DNA from: Ruminococcus sp. OA3
GTDB taxonomy: Bacteria; Bacillota; Clostridia; Lachnospirales; Lachnospiraceae
Length of the DNA stretch: 64,000 bases
Assembly: GCF_022440845.1 (NCBI RefSeq)
Contig: NZ_JAKNTO010000001.1
Span: 2,976,001-3,040,000, forward strand
Reading direction: 5' to 3'
Position 1 is the stretch's first letter. Every line of letters starts with the position of its first letter. The position numbers were made by a program, and so were the translations under genes. The notes below the pieces were generated by a model. It made no database searches. It had not been told where the DNA came from and saw nothing but the letters and a program-made list of their open reading frames with translations. This document shows positions 16,689 to 25,996 of this stretch, in pieces.

Positions 16689-18881
16689 CTATACGCCCCG
16701 TCTGAAATGCCCTTTCGTAAACTCTCCGGAATATTGCGGAAGTTTTCCCATCCCGTAAGCTTCCGAAAATAACCGGGCAATCGCCGCAGTGCGTTTTGAA
16801 TCCTCTATCGTAAAGTTAAGCCTTACGGCTCTTACACCGAGTTCTTTTACCTCCTGATATTCCCGTAAAAGTCCCGTGGGTATACTGTTATATATGGTAT
16901 TATAACAGAAACTGCAGTCACATTTTACCGCAAATTGCTTTTTATAGCGGTCCCTCAGATAAAGAACAGAATCTTCCTTTCTGCAGGCATCCAGATTTTT
17001 CTTTACACACTGTGCAGATATCATAAGAACCGTATATCCGTAGACCACCATCTCGCTGTCTGTATTGCAGCGTTTTTTAATCTCCTTGGAATTTAATTCT
17101 GCCGGAACAGTATCACCCTCCATACCGAGCTGATCAAATAATAATTTCCCCCTGTGGTTCCACGCGGACATCGACGCATTTTGCACCGTGCACTCCTGCA
17201 TTCCGGCTTCCCTCATCCGTGCATACTGTTCCAGGTTATGCACGAGAAAGCCTCGGATTCCTGTCAGCTTCAACTCAGACAGATATGCAAAAAGCTCTTC
17301 CGTCTTCTCTTCACGCAGCATATACGGAAGCATAAGAAACGGTTCAATTCCCTGTCTCGTGCACTCCTTCACATACATACCCACATTCTCTAAAAACCGT
17401 TTTCCGTAAAACACGGAACACAATGCATAAATTCTCTTTACTGCACCCGAGTTCAGCAGAGCGCTTATCTGTTCCTTCGTTTCTGCCGAAGCCCAGACCG
17501 GTATATCAGTCTCTTTATGTGAATTTTTCACCGTTTTATCAGATTCATTCAAACTTCTGAATTCTTCCCTGAAAAACTTTTTTAAAATCTCCTGTTCCAG
17601 TGATGCAAGTGCGCCGCGGCGCAGCTCATTCAGATCCTGCATCGGCATGAAGATATCATCTGTCATCTCCAGAGATAATGCTTCGATATGAAATAAGGTA
17701 GCCCCGGTCTTACGCAGCTGTCTCTCCACGCGCTCTTTCGACAGCGGCTGTTTCACAGCCCGCTGAACATCCGCACCCTGACAGACTGCCTCATGCCCGC
17801 AGGCAGAAAGTCTGATCCTGGATTTCTCCCCGGCTTTCAGTGATACCTCCGCCCTGACTTTGATCTGATCTTCCGGCTTCACATACTCCTGCGAGATTCT
17901 CTCAAACAACGCCTCATTGCGGACCTGGCCGTCCTTCTTTTTCAACGTTTTTTCATTTCGAAGCGCCATCATTCTGCGTCCGTTTCTCTGCCTGTAATAT
18001 CCCTGGTGAAAGCCGTCGCGGTTATACAGGTCAAATAATTCCTGCCTGTCCTCCCGCGCCACCTCATAAGTTTCACCTTCAGTCGCCAGATCCAGATACT
18101 TTCGGTAAATGCGGACAACGCCTGCCGTATATTCCGGCTTTTTCATCCGTCCTTCGATCTTCAGAGAAGTCACACCCGCTTCCAGTATCTCCGGCAGCAG
18201 ATCTATCGTGCACATGTCTTTTGGACTCAGCACATACGCTGTTTTTTCATCATTTAACGTTATTCTGCCCTCATTTACCTGATATGGAAGCCGGCATGGC
18301 TGTGCACATTTTCCGCGGTTTCCGCTGCGGCCTCCCAGCATGCTGCTGAACAGGCACTGACCTGAATAACAATAGCATAATGCACCGTGAACAAAACTTT
18401 CAATCTCGAGTTCTGTCTGTTTCCTGATATCCTGTATCTCCTGCAGCGACAATTCCCTTGCTGTCACAATACGGCTTGCACCCAGCTGTTCCAAAAGTCG
18501 TGCGCCGGCTGCTCCAGTGATTGTCATCTGTGTGCTGCAGTGTATGGGAAGTCCGGGAAATTCTTTTTTTATAAAAGAAAAAACACCTGAGTCCTGTACT
18601 ATAACCGCGTCCAGCCCCCGTTTATAGTATGGAAGCAGATATTCATATAATTCATTCTCCAGCTCCGATTCTTTGAGCATTGTGTTGACCGTAAGATATA
18701 ACTGCTTTCCATGCAGATGTGCATAGTCTATCGCTCCCAGCATATGCACGCTGTCCAGATTGTCTGCGTAGGCCCTTGCTCCAAATTTTTCACCGCCAAT
18801 ATAGACTGCATCAGCCCCCGCAAGGTAAGCTGCCGTCATCGCTTCATAAGATCCGGCAGGTGCCAGCAATTCTGCTCTCAT
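16689..18881 (-). CDS. U32-family protein (RlhA/YdcP-like, former 'collagenase-like peptidase')
   Basis: A 730-residue protein beginning ELLAPAGSYEAM, the U32 hallmark, with the cysteine cluster CYCYSGQCLFSS ... GKCAQPCRLPY at about residues 167-205. A DUF3656-type middle region follows, and a second cysteine pair (CDCSFCYNT) is near 660. Related long U32 proteins (E. coli RlhA, TrhP) act in hydroxylation of 23S rRNA or tRNA rather than proteolysis. It lies 12 bp before ftsW and 56 bp after zapA. Calling it an RNA hydroxylation factor is inference from family. Confidence 0.88.
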   Translation of the reverse strand: MRAELLAPAGSYEAMTAAYLAGADAVYIGGEKFGARAYADNLDSVHMLGAIDYAHLHGKQLYLTVNTMLKESELENELYEYLLPYYKRGLDAVIVQDSGVFSFIKKEFPGLPIHCSTQMTITGAAGARLLEQLGASRIVTARELSLQEIQDIRKQTELEIESFVHGALCYCYSGQCLFSSMLGGRSGNRGKCAQPCRLPYQVNEGRITLNDEKTAYVLSPKDMCTIDLLPEILEAGVTSLKIEGRMKKPEYTAGVVRIYRKYLDLATEGETYEVAREDRQELFDLYNRDGFHQGYYRQRNGRRMMALRNEKTLKKKDGQVRNEALFERISQEYVKPEDQIKVRAEVSLKAGEKSRIRLSACGHEAVCQGADVQRAVKQPLSKERVERQLRKTGATLFHIEALSLEMTDDIFMPMQDLNELRRGALASLEQEILKKFFREEFRSLNESDKTVKNSHKETDIPVWASAETKEQISALLNSGAVKRIYALCSVFYGKRFLENVGMYVKECTRQGIEPFLMLPYMLREEKTEELFAYLSELKLTGIRGFLVHNLEQYARMREAGMQECTVQNASMSAWNHRGKLLFDQLGMEGDTVPAELNSKEIKKRCNTDSEMVVYGYTVLMISAQCVKKNLDACRKEDSVLYLRDRYKKQFAVKCDCSFCYNTIYNSIPTGLLREYQEVKELGVRAVRLNFTIEDSKRTAAIARLFSEAYGMGKLPQYSGEFTKGHFRRGV

Positions 18882-18937
18882 AACGTTCCTCTTTTCAAAA
18901 AATAAGGAGATTACCCGTCCAGCAATCCCCCGTTTTC

Positions 18938-19345
18938 CTATTTTAAAAGTTCTTCCATATCACTCTGCAGTTTTGACACCTGCTGTGACAGAGACTGCTT
19001 CTCCGCCCTGACTGCCTCCAGCTCTTTTAATGCATTTTCAAGCTGAATCTGTACTGCTATCAGCTCATGCTTTAAATCATATACTTCTTTATCTTTTCCC
19101 TGAGAATCCTCTTCAAACACTTCCGCCTGCTTTTTTGCCTTAAAATAATCGTCTGCAATATTCAGGCTTAAAAGTGTGCTCTTTGTCTCAACAGGCTGAC
19201 GGTTGTATCCTGGAAGTTCGCCCAGCTCTGCAATTTTATTATTCAGATATGCAGCCACCTTCTGCAGATATTCCTCACTCTCATATCCGCTCAGCTTAAT
19301 GATTTTTCCGCCGATCAAGACCTGTGTTGTATTTTTTGTAGGCAT
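18938..19345 (-). CDS. zapA: Cell division protein ZapA
   Basis: A 135-residue FtsZ-ring-associated protein. The N-terminal ZapA fold is visible as TQVLIGGKIIKLSGYESEEYL followed by YLNNKIAELGE, given here only to mark residues 7-40. The C-terminal half (about 70-135) is a coiled coil with heptads (QIQLENALKELEAV). It is longer than E. coli ZapA, as in Firmicutes. GGAGGTAAG precedes the ATG. The leader upstream contains a large hairpin element (19376-19551). Confidence 0.9.
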   Translation of the reverse strand: MPTKNTTQVLIGGKIIKLSGYESEEYLQKVAAYLNNKIAELGELPGYNRQPVETKSTLLSLNIADDYFKAKKQAEVFEEDSQGKDKEVYDLKHELIAVQIQLENALKELEAVRAEKQSLSQQVSKLQSDMEELLK

Positions 19346-19375
19346 TAACAGCTTACCTCCATCCTTTTATACTAC

Positions 19376-19551
19376 GATACCAGGGTCAAAAGGTCGTGCG
19401 CTTCATGCTTGCATGAAAAAGCATGACTTTGGGACCCGCAAAACATGAGAAAATAGCCCGAGCAGGGCGGATTTCGAATGTTTTCAGGATTGTGGGAGCA
19501 CATAGTGCGGAACAATCCGTGGTATCATGGGGTCAAAAAAGCTTTTGACCC
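19376..19551 (-). repeat. Hairpin-rich intergenic element in the zapA leader
   Basis: This 176-bp block between ruvB and zapA is closed by GATACCA (19376-19382) and TGGTATC (19520-19526). GGGTCAAAA occurs directly at 19383-19391 and 19530-19538. A 10-bp palindrome, GGGGTCAAAA / TTTTGACCCC, lies at 19528-19551. Internal hairpins include GGATTGT...ACAATCC (19487-19518) around GCAC-ATA-GTGC, and GCCC-GAGCA-GGGC near 19456. No ORF or T-tract fits a terminator. It resembles a mobile palindromic intergenic repeat; copy number elsewhere cannot be checked here. Confidence 0.6.
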
Positions 19552-19566
19552 CAACATTATACTACT

Positions 19567-19594
19567 ATTATAATAGAAAATGCCAGAAAAACAA
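19567..19594 (-). promoter_or_regulatory. Possible promoter upstream of zapA
   Basis: Minus strand TTGTTT (19589-19594), 16-bp spacer, TATAAT (19567-19572). A second TATAAT lies at 19556-19561. The -35 is weak. Transcription from here would pass through the 19376-19551 hairpins before reaching zapA. Confidence 0.4.
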
Positions 19595-19613
19595 CCTTTA
19601 CTTTTTCGCACCG

Positions 19614-20621
19614 TCAGTTTTCCGTCTCCGGAACAGCGATTCCCAGATGTTCATATGCCTTTACTGTTGCACATCTGCCCCGGGGGGTACGGTTCAAAAA
19701 ACCGTGTTTCAGCAAATATGGTTCATAGACATCTTCGATCGTCCCGGAATCTTCTCCTATGGCAGCTGCCAGTGTATCAAGCCCTGCAGGACCACCCGCA
19801 AACTTTTCAATCAGCGTAGTCAGGATCATCCGGTCACAGCTGTCCAGTCCGTACTGGTCAACTTCCAGAAGATCCAGTGCATATACCGCTACCTCTTCTG
19901 TTATGATACCGTCATATTTTACCTGAGCAAAATCTCTCACTCTTTTCAGGAGACGGTTTGCCAGGCGCGGCGTTCCCCTCGCGCGTCTTGCGAGAGCGGC
20001 GGCACCCTTCGTATCAATTTTAACACCAAGTACCTGGGCGGAATGCTGGATGATCGTCTCAAGCTCCTCTTCCTGATAAAATTCCAGATGATGGATCACT
20101 CCAAAACGATCTCTCAGCGGTGCTGTCAAAAGCCCCGCCCTCGTTGTCGCTCCCACCAGTGTAAATCTCGGAAGATCGAGCCGGATCGAACGGGCTGTTG
20201 CCCCCTTGCCGATCATGATGTCAATGGCAAAATCCTCCATGGCGGGGTACAGGACTTCCTCCACCTGGCGGTTCAGACGATGGATCTCATCGACAAACAG
20301 TACATCCCCTTCCTGAAGATTATTCAGGATGGCAGCCATCTCCCCCGGTTTTTCGATCGCAGGTCCTGAGGTGACTTTCATGTTCACTCCCATCTCATTT
20401 GCAATGATGCCTGCAAGTGTCGTCTTCCCCAGGCCGGGAGGACCGTAGAACAGCACATGATCCAGTGCATCTCCCCGCCGTCTGGCAGCCTCAATATAAA
20501 TCCGCAGATTTTCTTTCGTTTTCTCCTGTCCGATATAGTCATCCAGTGTCTGCGGCCGCAGACTGCCCTCGATCTTCACATCTTCCTCAGTAAATTCTGT
20601 TGTAATGATCCTCTTATCCAT
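19614..20621 (-). CDS. ruvB: Holliday junction branch migration helicase RuvB
   Basis: A 335-residue AAA+ motor that drives RuvA-bound Holliday junction migration. Walker A is [10 protein letters not shown] near residue 60, Walker B is LFVDEIHRL near 110, sensor 1 is [10 protein letters not shown], and the arginine finger lies in APLRDRFG. The C-terminal winged helix ([11 protein letters not shown]) binds DNA. It follows ruvA by 30 bp. It is the last gene of the NusG-II/Gx/ruvAB unit. Confidence 0.97.
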   Translation of the reverse strand: MDKRIITTEFTEEDVKIEGSLRPQTLDDYIGQEKTKENLRIYIEAARRRGDALDHVLFYGPPGLGKTTLAGIIANEMGVNMKVTSGPAIEKPGEMAAILNNLQEGDVLFVDEIHRLNRQVEEVLYPAMEDFAIDIMIGKGATARSIRLDLPRFTLVGATTRAGLLTAPLRDRFGVIHHLEFYQEEELETIIQHSAQVLGVKIDTKGAAALARRARGTPRLANRLLKRVRDFAQVKYDGIITEEVAVYALDLLEVDQYGLDSCDRMILTTLIEKFAGGPAGLDTLAAAIGEDSGTIEDVYEPYLLKHGFLNRTPRGRCATVKAYEHLGIAVPETEN

Positions 20622-20651
20622 CCGCCTTCATTCCATTCATTGATGATTTCA

Positions 20652-21257
20652 TTAAATCAGTTTCTTCAGTGCCGCTTTCAGGATCGCTTCGGCATCCATA
20701 TCATCCATGCCGCCAAGCTGTTTTACTGCGCGCAGGGCATCTGAATTCGAGTAGCCAAGTGCCGTCAGAGCCTGTACCGCCTCGTGTACTGCAAGATCGG
20801 CACCCGCGTCTGCCTGTGCATCCTGCTGGTGCATCAGCTTCTGTTCAAACGCATCCTGAAGATCCATCTTATCTTTCAATTCCAGTATAATCTTCTGTGC
20901 CGTTTTTTTCCCAATTCCGGGCGCCCGGGAGATCGCAGCTGCGTCATCGGAGAGAACTGCAAACCGCAGTTCGTCCGTAGACAGCGCAGACAATATCCCA
21001 AGTCCCGCCTTCGGTCCCACACCGTTCACGCCGATCAGCAGCTGAAAGACCTGCATATCCCCTTTTGTCAGAAATCCGAACAGCTGCATGGCATCTTCCT
21101 TCACATGCTGGTATGTATGGATCCGGACTTCTTCTCCCTGCCGCAGGCATGCCAGCATGGAGGACGGCATGAAAATTTCATAGCCGATTCCGTTATTATC
21201 AATCACCACATGGTTTTCGGCGAGCTCTGCAACTTCGCCTCTTACAAACACGATCAT
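20652..21257 (-). CDS. ruvA: Holliday junction branch migration protein RuvA
   Basis: A 201-residue protein with an N-terminal OB fold (MIVFVRGEVAEL), tandem helix-hairpin-helix motifs in the middle (VNGVGPKAGLGIL and APGIGKKTAQKII) and a C-terminal RuvB-binding three-helix domain (EAVQALTALGYS). It forms the tetramer that holds the four-way junction. It begins 3 bp after the stop of the Gx transporter gene, showing tight co-transcription. Confidence 0.97.
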   Translation of the reverse strand: MIVFVRGEVAELAENHVVIDNNGIGYEIFMPSSMLACLRQGEEVRIHTYQHVKEDAMQLFGFLTKGDMQVFQLLIGVNGVGPKAGLGILSALSTDELRFAVLSDDAAAISRAPGIGKKTAQKIILELKDKMDLQDAFEQKLMHQQDAQADAGADLAVHEAVQALTALGYSNSDALRAVKQLGGMDDMDAEAILKAALKKLI

Positions 21258-21260
21258 ACT

Positions 21261-21767
21261 TTATGTCCTCTTATTCTTCTGAAACACCGGCTCCAGGCGC
21301 CGGATCATCTCCCTGCTCACAATCCCGATCACTGCTCCGGTCACCACACCTGATACCAGAAGAACGGGAAAATAATACATCAGTTTAAACGTACTGACAA
21401 GACATACCGCCACTGCCATCTGCGCGGTATTATGCGCCACACCTCCGGCGACGCTCACACCGATCACTGTAAATCCCGGAGCTTTTTTCAGCAGTCCCAT
21501 GACAAGCAGGCTTAAGGATGCACCCGCGAGACTGAACAGAATACTGAACAGATTGCCAAATAAAAAACCGATCACAAGAATCCGAATGACGGAAATCAGG
21601 ATCGCCTCCCTCCATCCGTACAGATACAGCAGAAAAACAATCATCAGGTTGGACAGACCAATCTTTACGCCATACACTCCGGCAAAAAACGGAATCAGAG
21701 ACTCCACATATCCAAGTAGAATCGCAAGAGCTGCGAACAGTCCGAGTACTGCCGTTTTATTTTTCAT
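21261..21767 (-). CDS. Gx transporter family protein (Hpre_diP_synt_I)
   Basis: A 168-residue membrane protein with about five helices and glycine-rich segments (FFAGVYGVKIGLSNL). It matches the family once called heptaprenyl diphosphate synthase component I and now usually 'Gx transporter', which resembles ECF S components. It typically sits next to ApbE and a NusG-II protein, as here. The substrate is unknown. GGAGAAGGG precedes the ATG and overlaps the end of the upstream gene. Confidence 0.85.
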   Translation of the reverse strand: MKNKTAVLGLFAALAILLGYVESLIPFFAGVYGVKIGLSNLMIVFLLYLYGWREAILISVIRILVIGFLFGNLFSILFSLAGASLSLLVMGLLKKAPGFTVIGVSVAGGVAHNTAQMAVAVCLVSTFKLMYYFPVLLVSGVVTGAVIGIVSREMIRRLEPVFQKNKRT

Positions 21768-21779
21768 AACCCTTCTCCA

Positions 21780-22142
21780 TCAGGATGCGACTGCATCCGG
21801 AACTTCATCCGAATCCGCAGGATGTACAACCTCCAGGAACACCCGGTTCGGCAGGCATACGATCGTTCCGCCATTTTTCGTTACAGCCGCTGTTTTTATG
21901 CAGAGATGATCCGGGCAGTCGGCCCTGGTCATCTTTACTCTTCCATCTTTTATCTCACATATATTCGTATCATTGATCGTAATCGTCTGATCCTGGTCAA
22001 GCGGGTATTCGCCGTACACTTTATTGTCCACCGTGATACGGAGCATACTGCCCTCGGCCGGTATCAGCGCCCGTGAAACCACCCAGAATATAAGTGCCGC
22101 CGCCAGAACAGCTCCGATTAAGATCATGTCTCTTTTTTTCAT
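21780..22142 (-). CDS. NusG domain II-containing membrane-anchored protein
   Basis: I start at ATG 22142 (MKKRDMILIG), because GGGAGG lies 7 bases upstream, giving 120 residues. One N-terminal membrane helix (about 5-22) is followed by an extracytoplasmic NusG-II (KOW-like) domain, with MTRADCPDHLCIKTAAV and the pattern GGTIVCLPNRVFLEV cut to their motif parts (D-C-P-D-H-x-C). The conserved Cys pair suggests a redox or metal role. This family recurs beside ApbE, Rnf and Gx genes. Function is unknown. Confidence 0.85.
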   Translation of the reverse strand: MKKRDMILIGAVLAAALIFWVVSRALIPAEGSMLRITVDNKVYGEYPLDQDQTITINDTNICEIKDGRVKMTRADCPDHLCIKTAAVTKNGGTIVCLPNRVFLEVVHPADSDEVPDAVAS

Positions 22143-22194
22143 CGTAACCTCCCTGCAGTGCAGATTATGTACTCCAGTTTCAGGAACTTGTTCT

Positions 22195-22223
22195 ATCATA
22201 TCATAGGGACCCTTAAAATGCAA
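22195..22223 (-). promoter_or_regulatory. Promoter for the NusG-II/Gx/ruvAB unit
   Basis: Minus strand -35 TTGCAT (22218-22223), exact 17-bp spacer, -10 TATGAT (22195-22200), 53 bp upstream of the NusG-II start. It separates this unit from the rnf-apbE operon. Confidence 0.7.
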
Positions 22224-22253
22224 ACACCTATTCGGTTATCGCAGCAGGACCGC

Positions 22254-22290
22254 AAAAAAGGAGACGTCCATTGTTCTGGCCTCTCCTTCT
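22254..22290 (-). terminator. Probable terminator after apbE
   Basis: Minus strand AGGAGA...TCTCC with GGCC/GG pairing inside is followed by TTTTTT. The stem is imperfect. It lies 14 bp beyond the apbE stop. Confidence 0.5.
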
Positions 22291-22303
22291 CCCATCTGAT
22301 AAG

Positions 22304-23293
22304 CTACGGTTCTAAAAGCACGCCGCCGTCTCCTACAAACAATACCTGCCGTATTCCATCCAGCTGCCCCGTCAGCTGCCTTGCCTTCTCATAGCCCAGC
22401 AGCATGCATACCGTGCTGAGTACATCTCCCTGCATGGAGGAATCTGTCACTACCGTAGCCTGCCACAGGTCCGTGTCTGCGGGATAACCCGTCGATGCGT
22501 CCAGAATATGCGAATACCGTATGCCATCCGTCTCAAAATAACGTTCATATACTCCGGAGCTGACGACAGAACAGTCTGAAGCCCGGACCGTGGCAATGGT
22601 CTCATTCCGTTCTGCAAATGGTTTCTGGATTCCGACTCCCCAGTCTGTTCCGTCCGGTTTACTGCCGATGGTCATGACATTTCCTCCGAGGTTAATCATG
22701 CCGGATGTGATGCCGTCTTCCTCCATACGTTCCTTCAGCCTGTCAGCCGCATATCCTTTAACAATAGCTCCGAGATCAATCATCGTGTCGGGACTGTCAA
22801 ATGTTATGGTATTCCCCTGTACATGGACTTTCCGCGCATCTACCTTTGCCACCGCTTCCGCAATCGAATCATCATCCGGCACCCTGGGGTTTTCACTTTT
22901 AAAATCCCAGAGTTCGCTGACCGGAGCGATCGTAATGTCAAATCTGCCTTCCGAGAGTTCATAATAAGAAAGTCCGGCACTGATGACCTCTGCAAGCTCA
23001 TCTGACACTTCAACAGACTGTTCTGTGCGGTGATTCAGTGCATAGAGTTCACTGTCACTGCGCGTGCGGCTGAACGTCTTTTCCATATCCTGGCATAGCG
23101 CAAACGCATGCTCGATCGCATCCTTTGCGTCGTCCGGGTTCCCATATGCTTCAATACCGATAACGGTGTCAAAGTAAAATCCCTGTTTAGAAACCATTTC
23201 CGGCTGCTTACTGCCGCAGCCGGAAATGAAAAAGCCAGGTACCAGCAGCAATGCCGCCAGTACTCCGGTTTTTATGATTGTTTTAAAATTCAC
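22304..23293 (-). CDS. apbE: FAD:protein FMN transferase (ApbE), lipoprotein
   Basis: Attaches FMN covalently to a threonine of RnfG and RnfD, which its operon encodes. I place the start at GTG 23293 (VNFKTIIK), overlapping the rnfB end, which gives 329 residues and a signal peptide ending in the lipobox ISGC near residue 26. An open frame extends to 23392 but lies inside rnfB. Family motifs are visible: DLGAIVKGYAADRL, SGMINLGGNV, YSHILDASTGYPA and the Mg-site D in SSMQGDVLST. The start is the least certain part, as no strong ribosome binding site precedes GTG. Confidence 0.9.
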   Translation of the reverse strand: MNFKTIIKTGVLAALLLVPGFFISGCGSKQPEMVSKQGFYFDTVIGIEAYGNPDDAKDAIEHAFALCQDMEKTFSRTRSDSELYALNHRTEQSVEVSDELAEVISAGLSYYELSEGRFDITIAPVSELWDFKSENPRVPDDDSIAEAVAKVDARKVHVQGNTITFDSPDTMIDLGAIVKGYAADRLKERMEEDGITSGMINLGGNVMTIGSKPDGTDWGVGIQKPFAERNETIATVRASDCSVVSSGVYERYFETDGIRYSHILDASTGYPADTDLWQATVVTDSSMQGDVLSTVCMLLGYEKARQLTGQLDGIRQVLFVGDGGVLLEP

Positions 23294-24077
23294 TGACAAT
23301 ACAGTGGCGCGGGCAGACTTCCTGACATGTGCCACAGTTCGTGCATTTTTCAAAATCAATTTTTGCAACGTTGTTCTCCATCGTGATCGCATCAGCAGGA
23401 CAGTTTTTCACGCATTTCATACAGCTGATACATCCTGCATCACATCCCGTGATGACTGCTTTGCCTTTTTGCTCACATTTACATTTCACAAGTGTCTTCT
23501 GCTCATAAGGTACAAGGTCGATCAGATGCTGCGGACATGCACTGATGCATTTACCGCATGCCTTACATTTCTCACGGTCTACGACTGCGATTCCATCCTC
23601 AATATGAAGCGCGTCAAAAGCACACGCCTTCACACAGCTTCCAAAACCGAGGCATCCCTCATTACAGATTTTCGCTCCTCCGTTCGGCACATAGATCATC
23701 ATATTACAGTCTTCCACACCGTAATATTCATATTCATTCTTTGCTTTGGAGCAGCTTCCACCGCAGCGTACAAAGGCAACCTGTCTCGCAGTTTCGGAGA
23801 CTTCCTGCCCCATAACTTTTCCAATGACGGCAGCTGATTCTGCTCCGCCCACCGGACATGCATTCACAGCGGCTTCACCCTTTACAATTGCCGCAGCCAG
23901 ACCGTCACATCCCGGATAACCACAGCCTCCGCAGTTATTTCCCGGAAGTGCATCCCGCACAGCTACTTCTCTTTCGTCTACCTCAACCGCAAATTTTTTT
24001 CCCGCAAGTCCCAGCAGCAGACCGATCACGAGGCCGATGCCGCCGATGATGACTGCCGATATTAAAATAATTTCCAT
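23283..24077 (-). CDS. rnfB: Rnf complex subunit RnfB (polyferredoxin)
   Basis: A 264-residue iron-sulfur subunit of the ion-translocating ferredoxin:NAD+ oxidoreductase; it receives electrons from ferredoxin. An N-terminal membrane helix (1-25) precedes the CGGCGYPGC cluster (about 53-61), then several CxxCxxCxxxC motifs (KCKACGKCISACP, CISCMKCVKNCP, KCTNCGTCQEVCP) plus further Cys-rich stretches near 110-150. AGGAGG precedes the ATG. It is last of the six rnf genes and overlaps apbE. Confidence 0.95.
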   Translation of the reverse strand: MEIILISAVIIGGIGLVIGLLLGLAGKKFAVEVDEREVAVRDALPGNNCGGCGYPGCDGLAAAIVKGEAAVNACPVGGAESAAVIGKVMGQEVSETARQVAFVRCGGSCSKAKNEYEYYGVEDCNMMIYVPNGGAKICNEGCLGFGSCVKACAFDALHIEDGIAVVDREKCKACGKCISACPQHLIDLVPYEQKTLVKCKCEQKGKAVITGCDAGCISCMKCVKNCPADAITMENNVAKIDFEKCTNCGTCQEVCPRHCIVSEF

Positions 24078-24092
24078 ATCACCCGAACCTCC

Positions 24093-24668
24093 TTATACCA
24101 GTCCGGCGAATCCAAAGAATGCGATGGACATCAGCCCCGCCGTCAGAAGAACGATCGGCATTCCCTGGAAAGCTTCCGGAATATCATTGTATTCAATTTT
24201 TTCCCGAAGACCGGCCATCAGTACGATCGCGATCGTAAAGCCGACTGCCGTCGCCAGTCCGCAGATGGTCCCCTCGAGTACGTTATAATCATTCTGAACG
24301 TTGGTCAATGCGACACCCAGAACCGCACAGTTTGTCGTAATCAGCGGAAGATACACACCGAGCGCCTGATACAGGGACGGCATGGTTTTCTTCAGGATCA
24401 TCTCCACAAGCTGAACGAGTGCTGCGATCACAAGAATGAATGCGATTGTCTTCAGATATGTCATATCCAGCGGCACCAGTATGAATTTATAGATCAGGCT
24501 GGTGCACAGTGATGCGATCGTGATAACGAAAATAACTGCACCGCCCATTCCGGCAGCCGTATCCGTCTTCTTGGATACCCCCAGAAACGGACACAGTCCC
24601 AGGAACTGACTTAACACAACGTTATTCACCATGGCAGCGCCGATAGCAATAATCAATAATTCTTTCAT
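24093..24668 (-). CDS. rnfA: Rnf complex subunit RnfA
   Basis: A 191-residue integral membrane subunit with six helices, homologous to RnfE and NqrE/D. The signature NNVVLSQFLGLCPFLGVSKK appears near residues 15-34, with the second half-repeat TNCAVLGVAL. Paired cysteines in these helices hold the intramembrane [2Fe-2S] cluster known in NQR/Rnf. It lies 13 bp after rnfE. Confidence 0.96.
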   Translation of the reverse strand: MKELLIIAIGAAMVNNVVLSQFLGLCPFLGVSKKTDTAAGMGGAVIFVITIASLCTSLIYKFILVPLDMTYLKTIAFILVIAALVQLVEMILKKTMPSLYQALGVYLPLITTNCAVLGVALTNVQNDYNVLEGTICGLATAVGFTIAIVLMAGLREKIEYNDIPEAFQGMPIVLLTAGLMSIAFFGFAGLV

Positions 24669-24681
24669 TTTGCACTACCTC

Positions 24682-25392
24682 CTATTCTTTGTCCCGCGCT
24701 GAATCAGCCAGTGCTTTTCCACCGCACATCGTATTTGTACAGTTCATACAGCTGTCTTTGGAACATGCTTTCGTTCCGTCTTCTTTTACGCGTGCGCTTC
24801 CGATCTTGAATTTGTTCTGGAAGGCTACCAGCATTGCAAGCACGAAGAATGCTCCCGGTGCCAGAATGAAGATTGTGATCGGCTGATAGGAAGCAGGCAT
24901 AATCTGGAATCCGAAAATCTGTCCCGCGCCCAGCACCTCCCGGAATAATCCGATCAGTGTCAGAGCGATCGTAAATCCAAATCCCATTCCAAGACCATCG
25001 AAAATCGATGACACAACTTTATTCTTGGATGCGTAGGATTCAGCACGGCCAAGGATAATACAGTTTACTACGATCAAAGGAATATAGATACCGAGAGCAG
25101 AATAAAGGCTCGGAATAAATCCTTCCAGCAGCAATTCTACAATTGTCACAAAAGACGCAACCACGACAATGTAAGCCGGCATGCGGACACCGTCCGGTAT
25201 CACCTTTCTCAGCAGTGAGATCATCAGATTCGACAGTGTAAGAATGACAGCAGTTGTCAGTCCCATTCCCAGACCATTTATGGCGGAAGTGGTAACTGCA
25301 AGTGTCGGACACATACCCAGCATCAGTACGAAGGTCGGGTTTTCCCTGATTATACCATTATACAGACGTTCCATCGGTGAATTCACTTTCAT
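24682..25392 (-). CDS. rnfE: Rnf complex subunit RnfE
   Basis: A 236-residue membrane subunit with six helices; NPTFVLMLGMCPTLAVT and VNCIILGRAES mark the two inverted half-repeats shared with RnfA. The C-terminus has an extra ~35-residue cysteine-rich tail (CSKDSCMNCTNTMCGGK) absent from short E. coli RsxE, as seen in Clostridia, which might bind an extra metal site. It follows rnfG with only 1 bp between. Confidence 0.95.
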   Translation of the reverse strand: MKVNSPMERLYNGIIRENPTFVLMLGMCPTLAVTTSAINGLGMGLTTAVILTLSNLMISLLRKVIPDGVRMPAYIVVVASFVTIVELLLEGFIPSLYSALGIYIPLIVVNCIILGRAESYASKNKVVSSIFDGLGMGFGFTIALTLIGLFREVLGAGQIFGFQIMPASYQPITIFILAPGAFFVLAMLVAFQNKFKIGSARVKEDGTKACSKDSCMNCTNTMCGGKALADSARDKE

Positions 25393-25393
25393 C

Positions 25394-25996
25394 CTAGTTA
25401 CCTCCCTTCAGATACTGGAATGCCGAAAGACCGGCATTCACGCCGTTTGTAACGGCATTCGTCGTGATCGTGGCACCGCTGAGTGCATCGATCTGTGCAT
25501 CACTTGCTGCGCCGGTTTTTGTATACTCGAATTTCTCTACATTTTTATCTTTGAACTGGTTTTTGAATTCATCTGTATCCGCCTTCATGCCGAGACCCGC
25601 GGTCTCATTGATACTGAGGATTGAAATACCATTCATCGTCCCGTCCATTTTTACACCCATGGAAAACTGGATATCTCCGCCGTAACCTTCAGAATCCGTC
25701 ACGGTAATGACGTATCCGATTGTCTCACCGTCTGCACCCTGAGCTTCCATGACCTCATCGACTGTCTGTTTATCCCAGCCGTTTTCGATGTTATGGGAAG
25801 CGATCGCCTTGAGATCCACATCGCTCTCTTTAAAATCAGCCGCATCTGCAAATACTTCCTGACATGCCTCTTTTTTGGCAAGTTCTTCCTGTACCTGGAT
25901 TGGTTCCAGTGTCACATCATACACAAGTCCCAGCAGAAATCCCGCAACAAGTGTGATCGCCAGCAGTGCCGCGGCATCTTTGATAATTTTACCCAT
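25394..25996 (-). CDS. rnfG: Rnf complex subunit RnfG (covalent FMN)
   Basis: A flavoprotein subunit. I start at ATG 25996 (MGKIIKDAAA), 200 residues, since AAGGAGGG lies 8 bases upstream; the frame extends to 26029. One membrane helix (about 5-28) anchors an outward FMN domain. The FMN attachment site is SGATITTNAV, where the Thr of SGAT is modified by ApbE. It overlaps the rnfD end by 8 bp. Confidence 0.95.
   Translation of the reverse strand: MGKIIKDAAALLAITLVAGFLLGLVYDVTLEPIQVQEELAKKEACQEVFADAADFKESDVDLKAIASHNIENGWDKQTVDEVMEAQGADGETIGYVITVTDSEGYGGDIQFSMGVKMDGTMNGISILSINETAGLGMKADTDEFKNQFKDKNVEKFEYTKTGAASDAQIDALSGATITTNAVTNGVNAGLSAFQYLKGGN

Noticed and set aside
19528-19551. Terminator for ruvB or zapA
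   Set aside because: The stem is perfect, but neither strand has a T-tract after it.
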